Shown one piece after another: positions 47,093-56,206 of a stretch of DNA of 64,000 nt. Made by a program: the position numbers and the translations under genes. Source of the DNA: Steroidobacteraceae bacterium. Its GTDB lineage: Bacteria > Pseudomonadota > Gammaproteobacteria > Steroidobacterales > Steroidobacteraceae. How positions within the stretch are numbered: the first letter of the stretch is position 1; every line of letters begins with the position of its first letter. The DNA lies in the NCBI GenBank assembly GCA_025458905.1, contig JALORN010000016.1, positions 1 through 64,000 on the forward strand. Reading direction: 5' to 3'. The notes under the pieces were generated by a model. That model was not told the origin of the DNA. It made no database searches and saw only the letters and a program-made list of their open reading frames with translations.

Positions 47093-48110
47093 CGCAGCAC
47101 GCGCACCCGGCGAGTCGCGCAGCGGCGTGGAGCGCGCCGCGATCTTGCTGCTGAGCCTCGGCGAGAAGGAGGCGGCGGAGGTCCTGAAGCACCTCTCCGC
47201 CAAGGACGTGCAGAAGGTCGGCACCGCGATGACGCAGGTCGGAAACGTCTCGCGGACGGAGGTCATCGAGGTGCTTTCGGCGTTCACCAGCGAGGTCGAG
47301 GCGCAGACCTCGCTCGGCCTCGGCAACGACGAATTCATCCGCAACACGCTGATCAACGCGCTCGGCGAGGACAAGGCCGGTGGGCTGATCGACCGCATCC
47401 TGCTCGGCCGCTCGAGCAAGGGCCTGGAGGCGCTGAAGTGGATGGACGGCAGCGCCATCGCCGAGATGGTGCGGCTCGAGCACCCGCAGATCGCCGCGAT
47501 CATCCTCTCGTACCTCGAGCCCGAGCAGTCTGCCGAGGTCATCGCACTGCTGCCGGAGAACATGCGCTCCGAGCTGCTGCTGCGCGTGGCGACGCTCGAC
47601 GGCGTGCAGCCGGCGGCGCTGCAGGAGCTCGACCAGATCATGGAGCGCCAGTTCTCGGGCTCGAACCAGACCCGCAAGTCGGTGCTCGGCGGCCCCAAGG
47701 TGGTGGCCAGCATCATCAACATGCTCGAGCCGCGGATCGAGAGCGTGGTGATGCAGGAGATCACGGCCGCCGACGAGCAGCTCGGCACCAAGATCCAGGA
47801 CCTGATCTTCGTGTTCGACAACCTGATCGAGGTCGACGACCGCGGCATGCAGGAACTGCTGCGCCAGGTGACGAGCGACAAGCTGCTGCTCGCGCTGAAG
47901 GCCGCCGACGACGCACTCAAGGAGAAGATCTTCAAGAACATGTCGCAGCGCGCGGCCGAGATGCTGCGCGAGGACCTCGCCTCGCGCGGCCCGGTGAAGC
48001 TCTCGGAGGTCGAGGCGGCGCAGAAGGAGATCCTGGTGATCGCGCGCAAGCTCGCCGAGGAAGGCTCGATCAACCTCGGCAGCAAGGGTGGCGGCGAAGC
48101 CTATGTCTGA
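47085..48110 (+). CDS. fliG: Flagellar motor switch protein FliG
   Basis: The 341-residue cytoplasmic switch protein couples stator torque to the rotor. It contains the middle-domain EHPQ motif (MVRLEHPQIAAIILSYLEPEQ) and the C-terminal torque helix with charged residues (IQDLIFVFDNLIEVDDRGMQ and KIFKNMSQRAAEMLREDL). Length and order, between fliF and fliH, are standard. Confidence 0.97.
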   Translation: MADAARAPGESRSGVERAAILLLSLGEKEAAEVLKHLSAKDVQKVGTAMTQVGNVSRTEVIEVLSAFTSEVEAQTSLGLGNDEFIRNTLINALGEDKAGGLIDRILLGRSSKGLEALKWMDGSAIAEMVRLEHPQIAAIILSYLEPEQSAEVIALLPENMRSELLLRVATLDGVQPAALQELDQIMERQFSGSNQTRKSVLGGPKVVASIINMLEPRIESVVMQEITAADEQLGTKIQDLIFVFDNLIEVDDRGMQELLRQVTSDKLLLALKAADDALKEKIFKNMSQRAAEMLREDLASRGPVKLSEVEAAQKEILVIARKLAEEGSINLGSKGGGEAYV

Positions 48111-48783
48111 GGCCACGACGCGGCGCGGAGCCGCAGCCGCGCCCTGGGTGCTGCCCGCGGTACGCGGCCCGGTGGTCGGCAGGCCCGGCGCGGGCCAGTC
48201 GCCCGCGGCACTCGAGGCCGAGTATCGCCAGGCCTGGCGCAACGGCTTCGAGGAAGGCCGGCGCGAGGGACTCGCCGCGGGCGCCACGCAGCTCGAGGCG
48301 CGCGAGCGCGAGCTCGCGTCACGGATCGCCGAAGTCGAGGCGGTGCTGCGCGCACTCGCCCGGCCGCTGGAACGCCTCGACGACGCGGCGGCGGCCGAGC
48401 TCGCGCGGCTCGCCGTGGTCACCGGGACGCAGCTCGCGCGCCGCGAACTGCGGCAGGACCCGGCGCAGATCATCGCCGTGATCCGCGAGTGCGTGAACGC
48501 CCTGCCGGCGAGCGCACGCCACGTGCGCGTGCACCTGCACCCGGCCGACGCGGCGGTCATCCGCGAGCGCCTGGCGCAGCCCGCGGCGGAGCGCGCCTGG
48601 ACCCTGGTCGAGGACCCCGTGCTCGGGCGTGGCGGCTGCAGGGTGACGTCGGACGCGTCGCAGGTCGACGCCCGATTCGACAGCCGCGTCGCCGCCGTGA
48701 TGGCCGCGGTCCTCGGCGACGAGCGCGACGGCGTCCGCGAGGACGACGTGGCGCCACCCGCGGCGGCGGAGGAAGCCCGGTGA
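48103..48783 (+). CDS. fliH: Flagellar export regulator FliH
   Basis: The 226-residue protein is the stalk that binds and restrains the FliI ATPase. It has the FliH pattern: a central [16 protein letters not shown] glycine-repeat helix, a coiled coil ([22 protein letters not shown]) and a C-terminal domain like V-ATPase subunit E ([33 protein letters not shown]). ATG 48103 overlaps the fliG stop; a GTG at 48088 is possible but lies directly on its ribosome site. Confidence 0.92.
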   Translation: MSEATTRRGAAAAPWVLPAVRGPVVGRPGAGQSPAALEAEYRQAWRNGFEEGRREGLAAGATQLEARERELASRIAEVEAVLRALARPLERLDDAAAAELARLAVVTGTQLARRELRQDPAQIIAVIRECVNALPASARHVRVHLHPADAAVIRERLAQPAAERAWTLVEDPVLGRGGCRVTSDASQVDARFDSRVAAVMAAVLGDERDGVREDDVAPPAAAEEAR

Positions 48784-50156
48784 GCGCCTCGCGCGCACAG
48801 TCTCCCGGCGGCTTCGCCGCACGCATCGCCGGGTACACGGCACGCGGGGCGGTACCGCTCGCCCCGGTGGTCGAGGGGCGCTTGACGCGGATGGTGGGGC
48901 TCACGCTCGAGGCGACCGGCTGCCAGGCCGCCGTCGGCGATCGCTGCCTGCTGGTGCCGGGTCGCGGCACGCCCTCCGAGGCCGAGGTCGTCGGCTTCGC
49001 CGGCGAGCGGCTGTTGCTGATGCCCACCGGCGACCTGCACGGCCTGGAGCCCGCGACCCGGGTCATCCCCACCAGCCGCTCCGGTGTCGTGCCGGTGGGC
49101 GAGGGCATGCTCGGGCGGGTGATCGACGGCGCCGGGCAGCCGCTCGATGGCCTCGGGCCGATCCGCGCCAGCGGCGAGGGCCGCCTGATGGGGACTTCCG
49201 TCAACCCCCTGCGCCGTCACCCGATCGAGGAGCCGCTCGACGTCGGCGTCCGCAGCATCAACGGCCTGCTGACCATCGGTCGCGGGCAGCGTGTCGGCCT
49301 GTTCGCCGGCAGCGGCGTCGGCAAGAGCGTGCTGCTCGGCATGATGGCGCGCTACACCAGCGCCGACGTCATCGTCGTCGGGCTGATCGGCGAGCGCGGC
49401 CGCGAGGTCAAGGAGTTCGTCGACCGCATCCTCGGGCCGGTCGATCGCCGCCGCGCCGTCGTGGTGGCAGCCCCCGCCGACGCGCCGCCCCTGATGCGGC
49501 TGCACGGGGCCTGGCTCGCGACCGCGATCAGCGAGTGGTTCCGCGACCAGGGACGCTCGGTGCTGCTGCTGATGGACTCGCTGACGCGATTCGCGCAGGC
49601 GCAGCGCGAGATCGGGCTGGCGATCGGCGAGGCACCTGCGACCAAGGGCTACCCGCCCTCGGTGTTCGCGCGCCTGCCGCAACTGGTGGAGCGCGCCGGC
49701 AACGGCACGACCGGTGGCGGGTCGATCACCGCGTTCTACACCGTGCTCACGGAAGGCGACGACCAGCAGGACCCGATCGCCGACTCGGCGCGCGCGATCC
49801 TCGACGGCCACGTGGTGCTGTCGCGACGCATCGCGGAGTCCGGCCACTACCCGGCGATCGACGTCGAGGCCTCGATCAGCCGCGTGATGAACGAGATCGC
49901 GACGCCGCGACAATTGACGCTGGCACGGCGGCTGCGCCAGGTCATGGCGACCTACAACCAGTCGCGCGACCTGGTGACGCTAGGCGCATGGCGACCGGGT
50001 TCGAATCCGCAACTCGACCAGGCGGTGGCGCTGTGGCCGGCGGTGCAGCGCTACCTGGACCAGGACCTGCGGGAACGCGCGGGCTTCGACGCGAGCCTCG
50101 CGGCACTGGCGGAACTGTTCGCGGGCGAGGAGGGCGGCATGGAGAGGACTGAATGA
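48780..50156 (+). CDS. fliI: Flagellum-specific ATP synthase FliI
   Basis: The 458-residue ATPase energises flagellar protein export. It resembles F1-beta: Walker [10 protein letters not shown] near residue 177, [38 protein letters not shown] and the [21 protein letters not shown] arginine region. GTG 48780 overlaps the fliH stop as GTGA. Its own end overlaps fliJ as ATGA. Confidence 0.97.
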   Translation: MSASRAQSPGGFAARIAGYTARGAVPLAPVVEGRLTRMVGLTLEATGCQAAVGDRCLLVPGRGTPSEAEVVGFAGERLLLMPTGDLHGLEPATRVIPTSRSGVVPVGEGMLGRVIDGAGQPLDGLGPIRASGEGRLMGTSVNPLRRHPIEEPLDVGVRSINGLLTIGRGQRVGLFAGSGVGKSVLLGMMARYTSADVIVVGLIGERGREVKEFVDRILGPVDRRRAVVVAAPADAPPLMRLHGAWLATAISEWFRDQGRSVLLLMDSLTRFAQAQREIGLAIGEAPATKGYPPSVFARLPQLVERAGNGTTGGGSITAFYTVLTEGDDQQDPIADSARAILDGHVVLSRRIAESGHYPAIDVEASISRVMNEIATPRQLTLARRLRQVMATYNQSRDLVTLGAWRPGSNPQLDQAVALWPAVQRYLDQDLRERAGFDASLAALAELFAGEEGGMERTE

Positions 50157-50602
50157 AGCGTGCACAGCGGCTGGACCACTTCCGCGACGACCTGGAGAAC
50201 ACGGAGAAGGAACAGCGCGCGCGGCTCGCCGCGACCGAGGCGCGCACGCGAGATGCGAGGGCGCGGCTCGCAGAGTTGCAGCGCTACCGCGAGGAGTACC
50301 TGCAGGGGCTTGGCCGGCGCGCCGCGGGCGGGATGGACGCGACCGCGTTGCGCGACTACCAGGCCTTCATCGCACGGATCGGCGAGGCGATCCGGCAGCA
50401 GGCCCAGCTGGTCTCGCGGGCCGACCTGGAGTGCGAGTTCGAGCGGCAGCGCTGGAACGAGACGGCCTCGCGCTGCCGCGCGGTGGCCAGCGTGGTCGAG
50501 CGGTGGAAGGCCGAGGAGCGGATCGGGCTGGCGCGCGCCGAGCAGCGCGACACCGACGAGTGGGCGCGGCTCGTGGCCGCACGCAACGTGGCGGAGGGCT
50601 GA
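50153..50602 (+). CDS. fliJ: Flagellar export protein FliJ
   Basis: The 149-residue coiled-coil protein activates FliI and links it to FlhA. It is almost entirely charged helix ([49 protein letters not shown]), typical of FliJ. It overlaps fliI by 4 nt and precedes fliK by 3 nt. Confidence 0.9.
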   Translation: MKRAQRLDHFRDDLENTEKEQRARLAATEARTRDARARLAELQRYREEYLQGLGRRAAGGMDATALRDYQAFIARIGEAIRQQAQLVSRADLECEFERQRWNETASRCRAVASVVERWKAEERIGLARAEQRDTDEWARLVAARNVAEG

Positions 50603-50605
50603 GGG

Positions 50606-51643
50606 ATGGGCAGTGCATGGGCCGCAGTCGGAACCGCCGCCTCCAGCGCCACTGGCGGAGCGCGCGACGCGGCGCCCGCACCCGCCGGGGCGCCGAGCGA
50701 CGGCGCCACGTCGTTCGCGGAGGTCATGGAGGCGCAGGACAAGCCCGCGTCGCCGGCCGAGGCCGCGGACGAGCCGGAGGCCGGCCCGCCGACCGATCCA
50801 CGGGCCGAGGACTCCGCGGCGCACGACATCGACACACTGCTCGAGCTCTGTGGCGCGCCGGCCGCCGAGACGGACGGCGACGCCATCGCAGGGAGCGACG
50901 TAGGCCCGGCCCCGGCGTGCCCGGACTCGACGATGTCCGTGCCGGTCATGCTGCCCGCACCACCGCGGCAGGCTCCGGTGCCCGCCACGGCCGGACGCGG
51001 CGAGCCGCCGACCGAGCGCAGCGCGCTGCAGGGCATCGGCGGTATGTCGACAGACGCGGCGACCCTGGCGGCGGTCGTCGTTCCCGACGACCGCGGTGGG
51101 TCACGGGATACAGCCGAGGGGACGGGCGCGACCGACTTGCCCGAGTCTCCCCTGGGCGGCGCGACGGTGGACGGCCGCACGGCGACCCGGGTCGGCAGCG
51201 GCGAGCCGGCGACGGCGGGGCGCGCGCCGGAGCTGCGCGCGCCGGTGGGCACGCCAGCATGGGCGGACGAGCTCGGGGCGCGCGTCACCTGGATGGTGGA
51301 GCGGGGCGAACAGGTGGCGTCACTGCGACTCTCGCCCGAGAACCTCGGGCCGCTGGAAGTACGCATCGCCGTGCGCGAAGGCGAGACGACGGTGTGGTTC
51401 GGCGCCGCGCAGGCCGACACCCGCGCCGCGCTGGAGCAGTCGCTGCCGCGGCTGCGGGAGATGCTCGGCGCCTCGGGCCTCGCGCTGGCCAACGCCGGTG
51501 TGTTCAGCCAGACGCCCCGCGATCCCCAGCGCGGCTTCACCGCCGCCGCCCTGGCACGCGCCTCGCAGGAGTCCGGCGCCGAGGCCGTGGGCGCGACCGT
51601 GACGCCATTCACGGGCCGCGGGCTCGTCGACCTCTACGCCTGA
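50606..51643 (+). CDS. fliK: Flagellar hook-length control protein FliK
   Basis: The 345-residue secreted ruler switches export from hook to filament proteins. The first 210 residues are low-complexity, Ala/Pro/Gly/Asp-rich. The C-terminal domain is conserved: LRLSPENLGPLEVRIAVREG, VWFGAAQADTRAALEQSLPR and LREMLGASGLALANAGVF. The gene ends the fleR-fliEFGHIJK run; a perfect hairpin follows. Confidence 0.93.
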   Translation: MGSAWAAVGTAASSATGGARDAAPAPAGAPSDGATSFAEVMEAQDKPASPAEAADEPEAGPPTDPRAEDSAAHDIDTLLELCGAPAAETDGDAIAGSDVGPAPACPDSTMSVPVMLPAPPRQAPVPATAGRGEPPTERSALQGIGGMSTDAATLAAVVVPDDRGGSRDTAEGTGATDLPESPLGGATVDGRTATRVGSGEPATAGRAPELRAPVGTPAWADELGARVTWMVERGEQVASLRLSPENLGPLEVRIAVREGETTVWFGAAQADTRAALEQSLPRLREMLGASGLALANAGVFSQTPRDPQRGFTAAALARASQESGAEAVGATVTPFTGRGLVDLYA

Positions 51644-51653
51644 CCGGCACCGG

Positions 51654-51670
51654 CCGCGGCAGCGCCGCGG
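51654..51670 (+). terminator. Hairpin after fliK
   Basis: CCGCGGC, AGC, GCCGCGG forms a perfect 7-bp stem 10 nt after the fliK stop and before the fliL promoter. No T tract follows. Confidence 0.4.
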
Positions 51671-51689
51671 GCGCCGGATTCCCGGCACC

Positions 51690-51706
51690 TGCGTGACGCG
51701 CGTCTC
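51690..51706 (+). promoter_or_regulatory. Candidate flagellar activator box upstream of fliL
   Basis: TGCGTGACGCGCGTCTC shares the GCGTGACGC core with the other boxes. The centre is about 48 bp before the predicted transcript start, one helical turn closer than at the fleR-like gene and fliM. Confidence 0.6.
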
Positions 51707-51716
51707 GTTCCGCCCA

Positions 51717-51732
51717 TGGCACGGCTATTGCT
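51717..51732 (+). promoter_or_regulatory. Sigma-54 promoter of the fliL operon
   Basis: TGGCACG, GCTA, TTGCT is a perfect sigma-54 site (GG 51718-51719, GC 51730-51731). The predicted start is about 51743, which rules out the in-frame GTG at 51745 as the fliL start. Confidence 0.93.
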
Positions 51733-51743
51733 TGATCGGGCCT

Positions 51744-51759
51744 GGTGTCGCGTGACACC
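51744..51759 (+). other. Hairpin at the 5' end of fliL mRNA
   Basis: GGTGTC, GCGT, GACACC forms a perfect 6-bp stem with a tetraloop beginning at about +1 or +2 of the predicted transcript, 18 nt before the fliL ATG. Confidence 0.5.
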
Positions 51760-51777
51760 GCACGACAGGTCCCATCC

Positions 51778-52290
51778 ATGGCCAAGGCTGAAGCAGCTGC
51801 CGTCGAACTCGCCGACGGCGACGCCCCGAAGAAGGGCGGCAAGGGAAAGCTGATCCTGATCGCGGCACTCGCGCTGGTGGTCGTCGGCGGCGGAGCCGGC
51901 GGGTTCTTCTACTGGAAGTCGACGCAGGGCGGCGCGCACGCCAAGCAGGAAGAGCCCAAGGCGGTGCTGCCGCTGCAGTTCGTGCCGCTCGATCCACCGT
52001 TCGTCGTCAACTTCTCGGGCCAGCAGACGGTGCGCTTCCTGCAGGTCGAGGTGCGCCTCGCCAGCCGCGAGCTCGAGACCATCGAGCGGATGAAGGCCAA
52101 CGAGCCGGTGATCCGCAACGACCTGCTGCTGCTGTTCGGGCAGCAGGAGGCCGCGGAGCTCGCCACCCGCGAGGGCAAGGAGAAGCTGCGCAACGCGGCG
52201 CTCGAGCAGGTCCGCCGGATCGTGAAGGCGGAGGGCGGCAAGCCGGAGACGGTCGACTCCGTCTACTTCACCAGCTTCGTGATGCAGTGA
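51778..52290 (+). CDS. fliL: Flagellar basal-body-associated protein FliL
   Basis: The 170-residue single-pass inner-membrane protein surrounds and supports stator units. It has a short cytoplasmic N-terminus, a membrane helix (LILIAALALVVVGGGAGGFFYW) given here only as residues about 22-43, and a periplasmic stomatin-like domain (PPFVVNFSGQQTVRFLQVEV, LLLLFGQQEAAELATREGKE). The start is ATG 51778. The gene normally after it, fliM, is absent; fliN follows directly. Confidence 0.94.
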   Translation: MAKAEAAAVELADGDAPKKGGKGKLILIAALALVVVGGGAGGFFYWKSTQGGAHAKQEEPKAVLPLQFVPLDPPFVVNFSGQQTVRFLQVEVRLASRELETIERMKANEPVIRNDLLLLFGQQEAAELATREGKEKLRNAALEQVRRIVKAEGGKPETVDSVYFTSFVMQ

Positions 52291-52327
52291 CGGACGGCCA
52301 ACGGCCGCGCGTCGCAGAGGAGCACCG

Positions 52328-52723
52328 ATGAGCGCCAACATGAACGACGAGGCCGCGCAGCTCGCGGCCTTCGAGCAGCTCGCTGCCGCCGAGGCGGCGG
52401 CGCGCCAGCCGGTCGCCGAGACGGCGGCCGAGGGCGGGGTGCTCGAGCCGAAGTCGAAGTCCGAGGTCAACGTCGAGGCGATCCTCGACGTGCCGGTGAC
52501 CCTGTCGATGGAAGTCGGCCGCGCGCGCATCCCGATCCGCAACCTGCTGCAGCTGACGCAGGGCGCGGTGGTGGAGCTCGAGCGCGGCGCCGGCGAACCG
52601 CTCGACGTCTTCGTCAACGGCACGCTGATCGCCCACGGCGAGGTGGTGGTGGTCAACGACAAGTTCGGCGTGCGCGTCACCGACGTCGTCAGCCCCGCGG
52701 AGCGGATCCGCAAGCTGCGCTAG
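52328..52723 (+). CDS. fliN: Flagellar motor switch protein FliN
   Basis: The 131-residue C-ring protein has the surface-presentation (SpoA) domain: ILDVPVTLSMEVGRARIPIR, NLLQLTQGAVVELERGAGEP, LIAHGEVVVVNDKFGVRVTD. The N-terminal 45 residues are Ala-rich and variable. It is too short to be FliM or a FliM-FliN fusion. fliM is located instead at 63 kb. Confidence 0.96.
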   Translation: MSANMNDEAAQLAAFEQLAAAEAAARQPVAETAAEGGVLEPKSKSEVNVEAILDVPVTLSMEVGRARIPIRNLLQLTQGAVVELERGAGEPLDVFVNGTLIAHGEVVVVNDKFGVRVTDVVSPAERIRKLR

Positions 52724-52727
52724 CCCG

Positions 52728-53189
52728 ATGCCCCGGAACCCTCTACCGCAGGCCATCGTGGCCGTCATGGCGAGCCTCGCCGCCTCGGCCGCCCGCGCGG
52801 CCGAAGCGCCGTCCGCCGCCCCGTTCGCCGCGCCGGGCGCGACGGGCTCGGCGTCCGCGCCGGGGTTCGGCAGCCTGACCCAGGTCGCGCTGTCGCTGGC
52901 CCTGGTGCTGGCGCTGGTGTTCGTGCTCGCCTGGGTGATGCGACGCCTGCGCGCCACGCGGCGCCCGGGTGCGCCCGGGATCGACGTGCTCGCGGAAGTC
53001 TCGCTCGGGCCGAAGGAGCGGGCGGTGCTGGTCCAGGTGGAGCGCGTGCGGCTGCTGGTCGGCGTGGCCGCGGGCCAGGTGTGCACGCTGCACGTGTTGC
53101 CCGAGGCGGAGCCGGTCGCGGCACAGCCGGCCGACGCGGCCGTGGGGCCGGACTTCGCCAGCCTGCTGCGCAGGAGCCTCGGCCGATGA
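52728..53189 (+). CDS. fliO: Flagellar biosynthesis protein FliO
   Basis: The 153-residue membrane protein assists FliP assembly in the export gate. It has an N-terminal hydrophobic leader, one membrane helix ([19 protein letters not shown]) and the FliO cytoplasmic domain ([36 protein letters not shown]). It overlaps fliP by 4 nt. Confidence 0.92.
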   Translation: MPRNPLPQAIVAVMASLAASAARAAEAPSAAPFAAPGATGSASAPGFGSLTQVALSLALVLALVFVLAWVMRRLRATRRPGAPGIDVLAEVSLGPKERAVLVQVERVRLLVGVAAGQVCTLHVLPEAEPVAAQPADAAVGPDFASLLRRSLGR

Positions 53190-53974
53190 GCCGGTGGATC
53201 GGCCGGCTGCTGCCCCTGCTGCTGTGGCTCGCGCCGCAGCTCGCGCTGGCCGCCGGCGCGGCTGCCCCGGCCGGCGCGCCCGCGGAGTCTCTGCTGGCCG
53301 GCATTCCCGCCCTGCAGGTGCGCGCCGCCCCGGGTGGCGGCGAGACCTATACGCTGACGCTGCAGGTGCTGGCGCTGATGACGGCGCTGACCCTGCTGCC
53401 GGCGATCGTCCTGATGATGACCTCCTTCACGCGGATCGTCATCGTGCTCGGCATCCTGCGCCAGGCGCTCGGCGCCGGCCAGACGCCGCCGAACCAGGTG
53501 ATCATCGGCCTGTCGCTGTTCCTGACGTTCTTCGTGATGTCGCCGGTCATCGACCGGATCAACACCGAGGCGCTGGCCCCGTACCGCAACGGGCAGATCG
53601 AGACCAGCGTCGCGCTCGAGCGCGCCACCGGGCCGCTGCGCCAGTTCATGCTGGCGCAGACGCGCGAGACCGACATCGCGACCTTCGTACGCATCGCCGG
53701 CGGCAAGGGGTTCCAGAAGCCCGAGGACGTGCCGCTCTCGATCCTGGTGCCGGCGTTCGTCACCAGCGAGCTGAAGACCGCGTTCCTGATCGGCTTCCTG
53801 CTGTTCATCCCGTTCGTGATCATCGACCTGGTGGTCGCCAGCGTCCTGATGTCGATGGGCATGATGATGCTGTCGCCGGTGCTGATCTCGCTGCCGTTCA
53901 AGCTGATGCTGTTCGTGCTGGTCGATGGCTGGTCGCTGGTCATGGGCACTCTCGCCGGGAGCTTCTATCGATGA
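53186..53974 (+). CDS. fliP: Flagellar export gate protein FliP
   Basis: The 262-residue protein has a cleavable signal ([17 protein letters not shown]) and four membrane segments. Conserved blocks are [39 protein letters not shown] and [20 protein letters not shown]. FliP and FliR form the spiral gate in the MS ring. It overlaps fliO and fliQ as ATGA junctions. Confidence 0.97.
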   Translation: MSRWIGRLLPLLLWLAPQLALAAGAAAPAGAPAESLLAGIPALQVRAAPGGGETYTLTLQVLALMTALTLLPAIVLMMTSFTRIVIVLGILRQALGAGQTPPNQVIIGLSLFLTFFVMSPVIDRINTEALAPYRNGQIETSVALERATGPLRQFMLAQTRETDIATFVRIAGGKGFQKPEDVPLSILVPAFVTSELKTAFLIGFLLFIPFVIIDLVVASVLMSMGMMMLSPVLISLPFKLMLFVLVDGWSLVMGTLAGSFYR

Positions 53975-54240
53975 ACCCCGAGACCGTCGTCGTCGTCGGG
54001 CAGCGCGCGCTGGAGATCATGCTGCTGCTGTCGATGCCTCTGCTGCTGGTGGCACTGGTGGTGGGCCTGCTCGTCGGCGTCTTCCAGGCTGCGACGCAGA
54101 TCAACGAGATGACGCTGTCGTTCATCCCGAAGCTGCTCGCCATGACCGCCGCGCTGGCGCTGTCGGGGCCGTGGATGCTGAAGATCCTGGTCGGCTACAC
54201 CCGCGAGCTCTTCGAGAGCATCCCGTCGCTGATCCACTGA
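53971..54240 (+). CDS. fliQ: Flagellar export gate protein FliQ
   Basis: The 89-residue protein has two membrane hairpins and the conserved [20 protein letters not shown] and [10 protein letters not shown]. It is an outer component of the FliPQR gate. It starts within the fliP stop and ends 1 nt before fliR. Confidence 0.97.
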   Translation: MNPETVVVVGQRALEIMLLLSMPLLLVALVVGLLVGVFQAATQINEMTLSFIPKLLAMTAALALSGPWMLKILVGYTRELFESIPSLIH

Positions 54241-54241
54241 C

Positions 54242-55027
54242 ATGGTCGAGATCACCGAAGCGCAGCTGCAGGGCTGGACGGCGACCTACTTCTGGCCGTT
54301 CGTCCGGATCGCCGCCTTCTTCACGGTCGCGCCGATCTTCGGCGCACGCTTCGTGCCGGCGCGCATCCGCATCGTGCTGGCGGCCGCGGTGACCCTGCTG
54401 GCTGCGCCGCTGCTGCCGTCGCCGCCACTGGTCGCCCTGCTGTCCGCCGACGGCGTCGTGATCACCGTGCAGCAGGTGCTGATCGGCGTGGCGCTCGGCT
54501 TCATCGTGCAGCTGGTGTTCGACGCCGTCGGGCTCGGCGGCCAGCTGCTCGCCAACAGCATGGGCCTGTCGTTCGCGTTCAACGTGGACCCGATGCGCGG
54601 CGCCTCGACCGCCGCGGTCGGCCAGCTCTACCTGCTGCTGATCACCCTGACGTTCGTCGCCCTCAATGGGCACCTGGCCTTCCTGGAGGCGGTGGTCGAG
54701 GGCTTCCGCTCGCTGCCGGTCGGTTCGTCGGGCTTCGGGACCTCCGCCGCGTGGACGGTCCTCGGCTTCGCCTCCCAGCTGTTCGCCGGCGCGGTCGCGG
54801 TCGCGCTGCCCGGGATGACGGCGCTGCTGGTGGTGAACCTGGCCTTCGGCGTGATGAGCCGCGCGGCGCCGAGCCTGAACCTGTTCGCGGTCGGTTTCCC
54901 GATCACCCTGGTGTTCGGGCTGGTGGTGATCTTCGTCGGGCTGCCGGTGGTGCAGCAGAACTTCCACGACCTGGTGGCGCGCGCGCTGGAGGCGGTGCGC
55001 GAGACCCAGGCCGCCGGTCCGCGCTGA
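54242..55027 (+). CDS. fliR: Flagellar export gate protein FliR
   Basis: The 261-residue membrane protein completes the FliPQR gate. It has six hydrophobic segments and characteristic FIVQLVFDAVGLGGQLLANSMGL-type and NVDPMRGASTAAVGQLYLLL sequences. Order and length are normal. Confidence 0.96.
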   Translation: MVEITEAQLQGWTATYFWPFVRIAAFFTVAPIFGARFVPARIRIVLAAAVTLLAAPLLPSPPLVALLSADGVVITVQQVLIGVALGFIVQLVFDAVGLGGQLLANSMGLSFAFNVDPMRGASTAAVGQLYLLLITLTFVALNGHLAFLEAVVEGFRSLPVGSSGFGTSAAWTVLGFASQLFAGAVAVALPGMTALLVVNLAFGVMSRAAPSLNLFAVGFPITLVFGLVVIFVGLPVVQQNFHDLVARALEAVRETQAAGPR

Positions 55028-55048
55028 GCGCCGGGACAGCGAGGGAAC

Positions 55049-56203
55049 ATGGCCGAGAACGACGTCGCCGACCGCACAGAGAGCGCAACACCGAAGCGCC
55101 TGGAAGATGCGCGCAAGCGTGGCCAGGTGCCGCGCTCGCCCGAGCTCGGTGCCGCGGCGGTGACCATGGCGACCGCGGCCGCGCTGATGGCGCTGGGCTC
55201 CGGGCTCGTCGGCCAGATGGCCGACCTGATGCGCCGCGGCCTGAGCCTCGGCGGCCCGCGGGTACTCGACGAGGGCGCGGCGCTCGACGCGTTCGCGGCG
55301 TTCATGCTGGACGGGCTGCTCGGGGTCGCCCCGGTGCTGGGCCTGGTGTTCCTCGCGGCCCTCGCCGCGCCGATGGCGCTCGGCGGCTGGAACTTCAGCG
55401 CCGAGGCGCTCGGATTCAAGTTCGAGCGCATCGACCCGCTGGCCGGCCTCGGGCGCATGTTCTCGCTGCGCAGCTGGGTGGAGCTCGCCAAGTCGCTGGC
55501 GAAGTTCTGCGGCGTCGGGCTCGTCGTGGTGGTGCTGCTGTGGAACCAGACCGACGAGATCCTGCAGCTCTCGCGCGCCGCGCCGGCGCCCGCGATGGCG
55601 CACTCGCTCTGGCTCTCGGCCCAGGCCCTGCTGGCGATGGCGGGGGCGCTGGTCGCCATCGCCGCCATCGACGTGCCCTACCAGGTCTGGCAACACGCCC
55701 GGCAGCTGCGCATGACCCGCGAGGAGGTGCGTCAGGAGCATCGCGAGTCGGAAGGCTCGCCGGAGGTCAAGGGGCGCATCCGCCAGGCCCAGCAGGCGCT
55801 CGCGCGCCGGCGCATGATGGCCGACGTGCCGACGGCGACGGTGGTCGTGACCAACCCGACCCACTATGCCGTCGCCCTGCGCTACGACGAGGGCCGCAAC
55901 GGCGCCCCGGTGCTGGTGGCCAAGGGCGCGGACGAGGTCGCGGCCAGGATCCGCGAGGTCGCCACGGCCAGCGGCGTGCCGCTGGTGTCCGCGCCGCCGC
56001 TGGCGCGCGTGCTGTTCCGCAACGTCGACATCGGTGTCGAGATCCCCGCGGCGCTGTACGTCGCCGTGGCGCAGGTGCTGACCTACGTGATGCACCTGCG
56101 GGCCGCGGCGGGCGCCGGGCTCGCACCGCCGGCGCCGCCGTCGATCGACCCGGCCGTCGAGTCGCTCGGCCGCCAGGGCCCGGCCGCGGGCGGGGGGCGC
56201 TGA
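55049..56203 (+). CDS. flhB: Flagellar export switch protein FlhB
   Basis: The 384-residue protein has four membrane segments and a cytoplasmic domain with the NPTH self-cleavage site (VVTNPTHYAVALRY, about residue 270) that switches substrate specificity. It begins DRTESATPKRLEDARKRGQV, typical of FlhB. The C-terminus carries a Pro/Ala/Gly-rich tail. Confidence 0.97.
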   Translation: MAENDVADRTESATPKRLEDARKRGQVPRSPELGAAAVTMATAAALMALGSGLVGQMADLMRRGLSLGGPRVLDEGAALDAFAAFMLDGLLGVAPVLGLVFLAALAAPMALGGWNFSAEALGFKFERIDPLAGLGRMFSLRSWVELAKSLAKFCGVGLVVVVLLWNQTDEILQLSRAAPAPAMAHSLWLSAQALLAMAGALVAIAAIDVPYQVWQHARQLRMTREEVRQEHRESEGSPEVKGRIRQAQQALARRRMMADVPTATVVVTNPTHYAVALRYDEGRNGAPVLVAKGADEVAARIREVATASGVPLVSAPPLARVLFRNVDIGVEIPAALYVAVAQVLTYVMHLRAAAGAGLAPPAPPSIDPAVESLGRQGPAAGGGR

Positions 56204-56206
56204 GCC